Shown: positions 22,852 through 30,028 of the stretch, in pieces
How positions within the stretch are numbered: position 1 is the first letter of the stretch
Layout of the letters: every line of letters begins with the position of its first letter
Assembly (NCBI GenBank): GCA_012730045.1
Contig: JAAYBR010000115.1
Span: 1 to 44,306 of the forward strand
DNA: 44,306 nucleotides
Direction: 5' to 3'
DNA from: Candidatus Hydrogenedentota bacterium
GTDB taxonomy: Bacteria > Hydrogenedentota > Hydrogenedentia > Hydrogenedentales > CAITNO01
Translations under genes and position numbers: made by a program
The notes under the pieces: model-generated
The model's database searches: none
Told to the model about the DNA's origin: nothing
The model's input: only the letters and a program-made list of their open reading frames with translations

Positions 22852-24141
22852 ATGAAAGTCTTGGTCATTGGAAGCGGCGGAAGGGAGCACGCGCTGGCGT
22901 GGAAAATCGCGCAGAGCGCGTCGGTGGAGCAGGTGATCGGCGCGCCCGGCAACCCCGGCATCGCCTCCTTGGACAAGGGGCTGTGCGTGCCCGTGGACGG
23001 GATGGATTTCGCGGGCATCAAGGCCCTCATTGAGGAGAAGGACATCGGGCTGACGGTGATCGGCCCCGAGGCCCCCCTGGCGGAGGGGCTGGCGGATTAC
23101 CTTTCCGAGGGCGGGGACCTGGTTTTCGGCCCGTGCCGCCAGGCCGCGCAGCTGGAGGGAAGCAAGGCCTTCGCAAAGGCGTTCATGCGGCGCCACAACA
23201 TTCCCACGGCGGACTACGCGGTGTTTGACTCGGCGGACGAGGCGGAGCGCCATGTCCGCGAGAACGGCGCGCCGATTGTGGTGAAGGCCGACGGGTTGGC
23301 GGCGGGCAAGGGGGTCACGGTGGCGATGACGGAGGAGGAGGCTGTGGCCGCGATCCGCGAAGCCATGGTCGGCGGCGTGTTCGGCGAGGCCGGCCGCCGG
23401 GTGGTCCTGGAAGAGTACATGACGGGCGAGGAGGCCTCGATACTGGCCTTCTGCGACGGCGAGACCGTGGTGCCGATGGCCTCGAGCCAGGACCACAAGC
23501 CCGCGCTGGACGATGACAAGGGGCCGAACACGGGCGGCATGGGGGCCTACTCCCCCGCCCCCGTGGTGGACGATGAAATCGCCCGCCGGGTGTATGACGA
23601 GATACTGCTCCCCTGCGTGCGCGGCATGGCCGCGGAGGGCACCCCGTACCGGGGTGTGCTCTATGCCGGGATCATGGTCACGGCGACGGGGCCGCGCGTG
23701 GTCGAGTTCAATGTGCGTTTCGGGGACCCGGAGACACAGGTGGTCCTGCCGCGCATGACCTCGGACATCGTCCCGGTGCTGGTCGCCTGTGCGCGGGGCG
23801 GGCTGGCGGAGGTTCCGGTGGAATACGGCGGCACGCCCTGCGTGGCCGTGGTGATGGCCAGCGGCGGGTATCCCGGGGCCTATGAAAAGGGGAAGGAAAT
23901 CACGGGCATTGCGGCGGCGGAGCGGGAGCCGGGGGTGAAGGTGTTCCACGCGGGCACGCGGCTGGACGGCGGCGCGCTGGTCACGGCGGGCGGCAGGGTG
24001 CTGAATGTCACCGCCACGGGCGCCACGCTGCCCGAGGCGATCGCCCGGGCCTACGGCGCGGTGGACCAGATAAAATTCGAGAAGGCGCACTGCCGGCGGG
24101 ACATCGGCCGCAAGGCCCTGCGCCGCCTTGGATCCGCCTGA
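22852..24141 (+). CDS. purD: Phosphoribosylamine-glycine ligase (GARS)
   Basis: A 429-residue ATP-grasp enzyme that joins glycine to 5-phosphoribosylamine in purine synthesis. The family signature blocks are visible: VIGSGGREHALAWKI at the N-terminus, VVKADGLAAGKGV in the ATP-binding region, KPALDDDKGPNTGGMGAYSPAP, and EFNVRFGDPETQVVLPR with metal-binding residues. Length is typical. ATG 22852 gives the canonical start with AAAAGGAA about 6 nt before it; the frame is open from 22636 but overlaps purH. It follows the cyclohydrolase gene by 79 nt and is probably cotranscribed. Its stop is 7 nt from the convergent receiver/GGDEF-like gene. Confidence 0.97.
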   Translation: MKVLVIGSGGREHALAWKIAQSASVEQVIGAPGNPGIASLDKGLCVPVDGMDFAGIKALIEEKDIGLTVIGPEAPLAEGLADYLSEGGDLVFGPCRQAAQLEGSKAFAKAFMRRHNIPTADYAVFDSADEAERHVRENGAPIVVKADGLAAGKGVTVAMTEEEAVAAIREAMVGGVFGEAGRRVVLEEYMTGEEASILAFCDGETVVPMASSQDHKPALDDDKGPNTGGMGAYSPAPVVDDEIARRVYDEILLPCVRGMAAEGTPYRGVLYAGIMVTATGPRVVEFNVRFGDPETQVVLPRMTSDIVPVLVACARGGLAEVPVEYGGTPCVAVVMASGGYPGAYEKGKEITGIAAAEREPGVKVFHAGTRLDGGALVTAGGRVLNVTATGATLPEAIARAYGAVDQIKFEKAHCRRDIGRKALRRLGSA

Positions 24142-24148
24142 GGGGCGG

Positions 24149-25036
24149 TCAGTTCTTGTCCGTGAGGCTCTTGGCCTTGAACAGGTCGCTCATGGCGGCG
24201 CGCAGCAGCGTTTCTGCGTCCCAGGCCTCCCCGTCGCAGGCGGCAAGCCCCACCGACACCCGCGGATGCACGCTGCAGTCCATGTCGCCGAGCAGGGTGC
24301 CCTGCACTTCCTCCACAATCTTCGCTGCGTACTTGCGGGCGTCCCGGTCCCCCGTGTGCGGCAGGATCATGGCGAACACATAGCCCTCGTACCGCGCGAT
24401 GACGTCGCAGGTGCGCGAGCTGCCCATGAGCGTCATGGCCACCTCGACCAGCATGTCCTCCAGGGACAGCGACTGGTCCCCCTCCTCCGCCGCCGCAGGC
24501 TCCTCAAACTCCACCAGGATGCACGACACGGGATACCCGTAGCGCCGCGCCTTGTCGGTTTCCTCGTGGAGCCGCTCGTAGAGGAAGCGCCGGTTCTTGA
24601 GTCCTGTCAGCCCGTCGGTGTACACGGGATCCTCGAGCGGCGTGGGGAGCGGCCCCGTGGCGGACCGGGTGCGCAGCGCCGAATCCACCAGCACCATGAC
24701 AAAGGGCAGGTTGTACGGCTTGACGATGTAGTTGACCGCACCCAGGGAATAGCCGTGGTCCACGTCCGTGGAGGAGCCGCGGGCCGTGACAAACACCACC
24801 GGAATGTCGGAAGTTTCGGGGCGCGCCTTCAGGCGGCGGCACACCTCGTAGCCGTCGAGGTCGGGCAGGCCGACATCAAGCAGAATAAGCTCAATGTCCC
24901 CCTGCGCGCACCGCTTCAGGGCCTCGGCCCCCGTGTGCACCGCAACGGCCTCGTAGCCGTTCAGATGCAACCCCTCGCACAAAACCAGCGCCTCGTCCAC
25001 GCAATCGTCCACCACACAAACTTTAAATGCCTCCAC
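24149..25036 (-). CDS. Response regulator with degenerate GGDEF-like output domain
   Basis: A 295-residue protein. Residues 1-120 are a CheY-like receiver with the acidic pair D10/D11, phospho-acceptor D54 in LILLDVGLPD, T84 and K107 in YIVKPY. Residues about 135-290 align with a GGDEF domain: the entry block TDGLTGLKNRRFLYERL is well kept, but the active-site signature is RYEGYVF instead of RYGGDEF. Diguanylate cyclase activity is therefore unlikely; it may bind nucleotide or act as a scaffold. I chose the GTG at 25036 because AAAGGG lies about 6 nt before it and the receiver begins at once; a GTG at 25090 would add 18 residues. No histidine kinase is near. The TPR membrane protein upstream on the same strand (127-nt gap) may be cotranscribed. 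Confidence 0.85.
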   Translation of the reverse strand: MEAFKVCVVDDCVDEALVLCEGLHLNGYEAVAVHTGAEALKRCAQGDIELILLDVGLPDLDGYEVCRRLKARPETSDIPVVFVTARGSSTDVDHGYSLGAVNYIVKPYNLPFVMVLVDSALRTRSATGPLPTPLEDPVYTDGLTGLKNRRFLYERLHEETDKARRYGYPVSCILVEFEEPAAAEEGDQSLSLEDMLVEVAMTLMGSSRTCDVIARYEGYVFAMILPHTGDRDARKYAAKIVEEVQGTLLGDMDCSVHPRVSVGLAACDGEAWDAETLLRAAMSDLFKAKSLTDKN

Positions 25037-25163
25037 CGGAAGCCCTTTCAGTGACAAACACGTCAACCGTCCAAAACCTCTCCGTGCCACCTCTTACAGG
25101 AAGTTTACCAGTATTTTGCGATTTTGGCAAATCCTCACGGGCGTTTTCTGCAAAAGAAAGAGG

Positions 25164-25991
25164 CTATTTCTGGTCGGATGCCTCCAAGGGATGGTCCTCA
25201 AGCCGTTCCAGCCCCATGTCATCCCCAGCGCTATTCCCTTTTTCGCCAGGACGTCCGACTGTGGCGGGATCGTTGTTGGCAAACATTCCTGATTCCACTT
25301 TTTCCAGCCAGGCGGCCACGGTATCCGCCTCCCGCGAGCCCGCAAACCGGTGGGTGAACCCCCCGGCGAGGGTGGTGCATCTGGCCGCGCCGTCGCTCTC
25401 CCGCTGGAGGATGGCGGCGCAGCGCCAGAAGATCAACAACGCCTCTCCGGGCGACTGGAGGAGGGCGATGGCCTTCTCAAAGCAGGCGGCGGCCTCGTGG
25501 GGCTGCTCCAACTGGACGAAGTTGGCGCCGGCGCTGATCCAAAGTGCCGGGTCTGCGGGGTGGATGCGTGCCAAGGCCAGGTATTCCCTGGCGGCGGCCC
25601 CGTGGTCGCCGAGCCGCTCCAGGGCCTCGGCGGAGCCGGTGCGGGGGCGCTCCACCCCGTCGTCCCCGGGATGCAACACCGTGTCCACCAGCAGTTTGGA
25701 GAGCAGGGAGACGCCGACATGCCCATACAGGGCGAAGGCGGCCACGAAGAAGCCTATGGCGGTGAAGATGTAGAAGACCGGCGCGCGCTGGAGGGTGCCC
25801 CGGAGCACGATCAGCTCGACCCCGCAGGTCAGGATGGCCCAACAGACGACCACCACCTGGGCCCGGGGCGACAGTTCCTCCAGGAGGGCAAACCGGCGGT
25901 GCAGGAGCCAGACGCCCACCACAAGAAAAACCGAGATGTTGGCCAGGGCGAAGCCGTCGCGGACCGGGTTTTCCAACAGGGAGATTTCCAC
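25164..25991 (-). CDS. Membrane protein with TPR-like repeats
   Basis: A 275-residue protein with three hydrophobic segments near the N-terminus (about 16-32, 46-63 and 73-95), then a soluble part of roughly 180 residues. Residues about 118-200 have the helix-turn-helix pattern of tetratricopeptide repeats (EALERLGDHGAAAREYLALA, then a second unit ending NFVQLEQPHEAAACFEKAIAL). The last 50 residues are hydrophilic and probably unstructured. TPR parts usually mediate protein contacts. The start is a GTG at 25991 with GAAAGG about 9 nt before it. It lies upstream of the receiver/degenerate-GGDEF gene on the same strand, so a joint signalling role is possible but not shown. No named family recognised. 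Confidence 0.7.
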   Translation of the reverse strand: MEISLLENPVRDGFALANISVFLVVGVWLLHRRFALLEELSPRAQVVVVCWAILTCGVELIVLRGTLQRAPVFYIFTAIGFFVAAFALYGHVGVSLLSKLLVDTVLHPGDDGVERPRTGSAEALERLGDHGAAAREYLALARIHPADPALWISAGANFVQLEQPHEAAACFEKAIALLQSPGEALLIFWRCAAILQRESDGAARCTTLAGGFTHRFAGSREADTVAAWLEKVESGMFANNDPATVGRPGEKGNSAGDDMGLERLEDHPLEASDQK

Positions 25992-26070
25992 ACGCGGCGC
26001 CTTTCACGGCGTTCGTTGCCGGGTCAAAAGATAGCGCGGCCGCCCCGGCGATGTCCAGTTTCACGCCCTC

Positions 26071-26106
26071 CCGGAATTGAAACAATCCGGTCCGCGCGTG
26101 TAAGAT
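26071..26106 (+). promoter_or_regulatory. Promoter of the GH4 gene with overlapping palindrome
   Basis: TTGAAA (26077-26082) and TAAGAT (26101-26106) are 18 nt apart, a good sigma70 match. The -35 lies inside an imperfect palindrome, CCGGAATTGAAACAATCCGG (26071-26090), which could be a repressor or activator site. Confidence 0.55.
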
Positions 26107-26213
26107 GGAGACCTGCGGGAAGCGGCCCCGGCCCCGCCCGGCGGCCCGGATTCTGGCGGGATTCCTGTTTCGGCGTCCGTCCGGGCGCGGTCCCACATCG
26201 AGAGGTGTTTTCC

Positions 26214-27497
26214 ATGAAACTCACTGTGATTGGCGGCGGAAGTTCCTATACCCCCGAACTGCTGGACGGCCTTTTCTCCCGTTTGGACAAGATCCCCGTG
26301 AGCGAGGTCTGGCTCATGGACAAGAACCCCGGGCGCCTCGCCATCAACAAGGCCTTCGCCGGGCGGATGGCCGAGTGGCATGGGAACCCCTTCACGGTCC
26401 ACGCGACCGGCGACCTGCGCGAGGCGGTGCGCGACGCCCGCTACGTTGTCACCCAAATCCGGGTGGGCGGGATGCAGGCGCGGATCAGCGACGAGAAGCT
26501 GGGGCTGCGCCACGGGATCGTGGGGCAGGAGACGACCGGGGTGGGCGGATTCGCCTGCGCCCTGCGCACCATTCCGCGGATTCTCGAGGTGGCGCACGCC
26601 ATGGAGGAGCTGGCGCCCAAGGGGTTCCTGGTCAACTTCACCAACCCGGCGGGCATTAACACCGAGGCGGTCCTCAAGCACAGCGCCATCCGCACGGTCG
26701 GCCTGTGCAACGTGCCCATCGGCATGATCATGGACGTCGTCAAGCACTTCGGCGGCGGGGTCCCGGAGGTCGAGCTGGACTATGTCGGGCTCAACCACCT
26801 CTCCTGGGTGCGGAAGTTCACCGTGAAGGGCGAGGATGTGACGCAGGCCGTGCTGGAAAAGTTCATCGAGCACGCCGAAGAGGAGTGGGAGGTGGAGGAG
26901 GTCCGCGAGAACATGATCACGGCCATGCGGCGGATCGGCATGTTCTGCAACTACTATCTCCAGTATTTCTACAGCACCCCCTCCGTGCTCGCGTCGCTCA
27001 AGGCGAAGCCCTGCACGCGCGGCGAGGAGGTTGTGAAGGTCGAGGAGACGCTCTTTGCCAAGTACCGGGACCCGGAACTGAAGGAGAAGCCCGAGGAGCT
27101 GGGCAAGCGCGGCGGCGCGCACTATTCGACCGCCGCCTTCCTCCTCGTGGACGCCATCGAGAACAACCGCGGCAGCCGCCAGATCGTCTGCTGCCGCAAC
27201 AACGGGGCCATCCCGACGTTTGACGACGACGTGTCGGTCGAGGTGCCCGCCGTCATCACCTCGGAGGGGGCAGAGGCCATCCCGCAGGCGGCCCCCGCGC
27301 CGGTGATCCGCGGCCTCATGCAGAACATCAAGGCCTATGAGTCCCTGACCGTGGAGGCGGCGGTGCGCGGCGACCGCAGGGCGGCCTTCGAGGCGATGCT
27401 GCTGCACCCGCTGATGCCGGACGCCAACGGGTGCGTCGCCCTGCTGGATGAACTGCTGGAGATCAACCGCCCCCACCTCGCAGGGACGTTTTTCTAG
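26214..27497 (+). CDS. GH4 family glycosidase (6-phospho-beta-glucosidase-like)
   Basis: A 427-residue cytoplasmic enzyme of glycoside hydrolase family 4, which cleaves glycosidic bonds by an NAD- and divalent-metal-dependent redox/elimination mechanism. The N-terminal Rossmann motif is VIGGGSSYTPELLDGL; NFTNPAGINTEAV, CNVPIGM (C165, metal ligand) and LNHLSWVR (H195) are the family's catalytic blocks. The GLNHLSW form is closest to 6-phospho-beta-glucosidases, but GH4 members also act on alpha-glucosides, alpha-galactosides or unphosphorylated substrates. No phosphotransferase-system genes are in the window, so the phosphorylated substrate is uncertain. ATG 26214 is the Rossmann start; the longer frame upstream is shadow. 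It has its own promoter; purC follows after 48 nt. Confidence 0.9.
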   Translation: MKLTVIGGGSSYTPELLDGLFSRLDKIPVSEVWLMDKNPGRLAINKAFAGRMAEWHGNPFTVHATGDLREAVRDARYVVTQIRVGGMQARISDEKLGLRHGIVGQETTGVGGFACALRTIPRILEVAHAMEELAPKGFLVNFTNPAGINTEAVLKHSAIRTVGLCNVPIGMIMDVVKHFGGGVPEVELDYVGLNHLSWVRKFTVKGEDVTQAVLEKFIEHAEEEWEVEEVRENMITAMRRIGMFCNYYLQYFYSTPSVLASLKAKPCTRGEEVVKVEETLFAKYRDPELKEKPEELGKRGGAHYSTAAFLLVDAIENNRGSRQIVCCRNNGAIPTFDDDVSVEVPAVITSEGAEAIPQAAPAPVIRGLMQNIKAYESLTVEAAVRGDRRAAFEAMLLHPLMPDANGCVALLDELLEINRPHLAGTFF

Positions 27498-27545
27498 GGG
27501 CGGGGCGCGCCGGACCACAATTAACCAGGAAAAGGAGCCCAACGC

Positions 27546-28439
27546 ATGACACAGCAGGCCGTTTGCGAGACGACCCTTCCCGGACGCGGCCCGGACAAGC
27601 GGGGCAAGGTGCGCGACATCTACGACCTGGGGGACCGGCTGCTCATCGTGGCCACGGACCGGCTTTCCGCCTTTGACTGGGTGAACCCCGTGGGGATTCC
27701 CGACAAGGGCCGCATCCTCACCGCCATTTCCCTTTTCTGGTTCGGGCAGGTGGGCGGCGTCTGCCGGAACCACCTCATCTCGGCGGACATCGCCGATTTT
27801 CCGGTGGAGTTCCAGGCGCACCCCGAGACGTTTGCGGGCCGCTCCATGCTCGTGCGCAAGTGCGCCATTTTCCCCGTGGAGTTTATCGTGCGCGGCTACC
27901 TCGCAGGCAGCGGCCTCAAGGAGTACCGCCGGCAGGGCACCGTCTGCGGCATCCGCCTGCCGGAGGGCCTGGTGGAGGCGAGCCGGCTGGACACGCCGAT
28001 CTACACCCCCTCCACCAAGGCCGAGTCCGGGCACGACATCAACATCAGCCCGGAGGAGGCGGGGCGCATCATCGGGGAGGACTGGAACCGCCGGGCCTCC
28101 GGCGCCGCCCTGGAAATCTACGGGAAGGCCCGCGACATCGCGGCGGCCCGGGGGGTCCTCCTCTGCGACACCAAATTCGAGTTCGGCGTGCTGGACGGCG
28201 AGCTGATCCTTGCCGACGAGATTCTCACGCCGGACTCCTCGCGGTTCTGGCCGGCGGACAGCTACGCGCCGGGCCGGCCGCAGCCCAGCTATGACAAGCA
28301 GTTCGTCCGGGACTATCTGGAGACGACGGGATGGGACAAGAACTCGCCCCAGCCCCCGCTGCCGGAGGAGGTCGTGCTGCGGACGCGTGAAAAGTATTTG
28401 GAAGCCTACACCAAGCTCACCGGGCGGAAGGATTTGTAA
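27546..28439 (+). CDS. purC: SAICAR synthetase (phosphoribosylaminoimidazole-succinocarboxamide synthase)
   Basis: A 297-residue enzyme that couples CAIR with aspartate using ATP in purine synthesis. Signature blocks are GKVRDIYDLGDRLLIVATDRLSAFDW (ATP-binding start), FPVEFIVRGYLAGSGLKEY, PIYTPSTKAESGHDINIS and LCDTKFEFGVLDGELILADEILTPDSSRFW. The length matches the longer (about 300-residue) branch of the family, not the 235-residue one. AGGAG lies about 8 nt before the ATG. It follows GH4 by 48 nt, and its stop codon directly abuts the GTG start of purF, so purC and purF are translationally linked. Confidence 0.97.
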   Translation: MTQQAVCETTLPGRGPDKRGKVRDIYDLGDRLLIVATDRLSAFDWVNPVGIPDKGRILTAISLFWFGQVGGVCRNHLISADIADFPVEFQAHPETFAGRSMLVRKCAIFPVEFIVRGYLAGSGLKEYRRQGTVCGIRLPEGLVEASRLDTPIYTPSTKAESGHDINISPEEAGRIIGEDWNRRASGAALEIYGKARDIAAARGVLLCDTKFEFGVLDGELILADEILTPDSSRFWPADSYAPGRPQPSYDKQFVRDYLETTGWDKNSPQPPLPEEVVLRTREKYLEAYTKLTGRKDL

Positions 28440-29942
28440 GTGTCAGAATCACATGCGGGGCGGGATGCCGCCCTTCCGGGTTCGGCCGCGGGCACGGCCG
28501 GCCCCGGGTTCGACGACGACCGCATGCGCGATGAATGCGGCGTGTTTGCCGTGCACGGGCACCCCGAGGCCCCCAAACTCATCTACCTCGGCCTCTACGC
28601 CCTTCAGCACCGCGGCCAGGAGGGCGCCGGCATCGTCTGCGCGCGGGACGGCGCGCTGACGGCGCACCGCGGCGTGGGGCTGGTGGCGGACATCTTCAAG
28701 CCGCACCGCCTCGCCCGCGTCGCGGGCGACCGGGGCATCGGCCATGTCCGGTACTCCACTTTCGGCGCCAGCAACCTGCGCAACGTGCAGCCCCTGGTGG
28801 TGGACTATGCCCGCGGTTCCATGGCCGTGGCGCACAACGGCAACATCACCAACGCCGCCGTGCTCCGCGAGACGCTCGAGGAGCAGGGCGCGATCTTTCA
28901 GGCCACCACGGACAGCGAGGTGATCCTGCACCTCCTCTCCCGCTCGAAGAAGGGGACCTTCACCGAATGCCTGGCGGAGGCCCTCGCCAAACTCGTGGGC
29001 TCCTACTCCGTCGTGGCCACGGACGGCAGGGTCGTCGTGGCGGCGCGCGACCCCCTCGGTTTCCGGCCCCTGTGGCTGGGAAAGCTGGACGACGCATGGA
29101 TTGTCGCCAGCGAGACCTGCGCCCTCGACATCATAGACGCTGAATGGGTCCGGGAGATCGAGCCCGGCGAGATCGTCACCATCAGCGACGAGGGGGGCGT
29201 CGCGTCCTGGCGCCCCTTCCCGAAGGCGGTGCCGAAGCAGTGCGTCTTTGAGTTCATCTACGTCGCGCGGCCCGACAGCGTCATTTTCGGGCGCAGCGTG
29301 GACGAGGTGCGCAAGAACCTCGGGCGCGCCCTGGCCCGTCAGGCGCCGGTGGACGCGGACGTTGTCATGGCCGTCCCCGACTCCAGCAATCCGGCGGCCC
29401 TCGGGTACTCCCACGAGTCGGGGCTGCCCTTCGACATGGGCTTCATCCGGAACCACTATGTCGGCCGCACCTTCATCGAACCGGACCAGGGCATCCGCGA
29501 CTTCGGGGTGAAGATCAAACTGAACCCCGCTCGTAACGCCGTCGAGGGGAAGCGCATCGTGCTGGTGGACGACAGCATCGTCCGGGGAACCACCGCCCGC
29601 AAGATCATCACGATGCTCCGGCGCGCGGGGGCGAGGGAGGTCCATTTCCGGGTCGCCTCGCCGCGGATCATCAACTCCTGCCACTACGGGATTGACACGC
29701 CGAACAAGACCAAGCTCATCGCCCACAACATGAGCGTGGAGGAGATCCGCGACTTCCTCGGCGTGGACTCCCTCGCCTATCTGGAGCTGGACGCCCTCCT
29801 GGGCGCCACCGGGTGCGACCCCGCCTCCTTCTGCGCGGCGTGCTTCACGGGCGCCTATCCCACGGCCGTCCCGGACGACTTCGTGTCGCGGAACCACAAC
29901 ACGCGCCACGTGGACCACAGCAACGACACCTCCAACGCGTAG
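28440..29942 (+). CDS. purF: Amidophosphoribosyltransferase (glutamine PRPP amidotransferase)
   Basis: A 500-residue enzyme that makes 5-phosphoribosylamine from PRPP and glutamine, the first committed step of purine synthesis. The N-terminal glutaminase has its nucleophile Cys in DECGVFAVHG, preceded by a 32-residue propeptide if the GTG at 28440 is the start. GGAAGG 8 nt before that GTG supports it, but ATG 28524 is possible. The phosphoribosyltransferase loop is VLVDDSIVRGTTARKI. Cysteines in QCVFEFIYVARPDS, NSCHYGID and FCAACFTGAYP match the iron-sulfur ligands of the Bacillus-type enzyme. An oxygen-sensitive, propeptide-processed form is therefore expected. It is the last gene of the plus-strand pur group and is followed by a strong terminator. 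Confidence 0.97.
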   Translation: MSESHAGRDAALPGSAAGTAGPGFDDDRMRDECGVFAVHGHPEAPKLIYLGLYALQHRGQEGAGIVCARDGALTAHRGVGLVADIFKPHRLARVAGDRGIGHVRYSTFGASNLRNVQPLVVDYARGSMAVAHNGNITNAAVLRETLEEQGAIFQATTDSEVILHLLSRSKKGTFTECLAEALAKLVGSYSVVATDGRVVVAARDPLGFRPLWLGKLDDAWIVASETCALDIIDAEWVREIEPGEIVTISDEGGVASWRPFPKAVPKQCVFEFIYVARPDSVIFGRSVDEVRKNLGRALARQAPVDADVVMAVPDSSNPAALGYSHESGLPFDMGFIRNHYVGRTFIEPDQGIRDFGVKIKLNPARNAVEGKRIVLVDDSIVRGTTARKIITMLRRAGAREVHFRVASPRIINSCHYGIDTPNKTKLIAHNMSVEEIRDFLGVDSLAYLELDALLGATGCDPASFCAACFTGAYPTAVPDDFVSRNHNTRHVDHSNDTSNA

Positions 29943-29970
29943 CCCCGCCCGGGCCGCGCGGGGAAAGAAA

Positions 29971-30002
29971 AGCCGCCTTCGGACCGAAGTCCGAAGGCGG
30001 CT
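29971..30002. terminator. Strong bidirectional-looking terminator between purF and secDF
   Basis: A perfect 14-bp stem (29971-29984 with 29989-30002), starting AGCCGCCTTCGGAC, closes a CGAA tetraloop. CTTGTGTTT follows on the plus side and a T-rich stretch (from AAAGAAAA) on the minus side, so it can end both convergent transcripts. Confidence 0.85.
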
Positions 30003-30028
30003 CTTGTGTTTCCCATGAGGCGTCCGCG

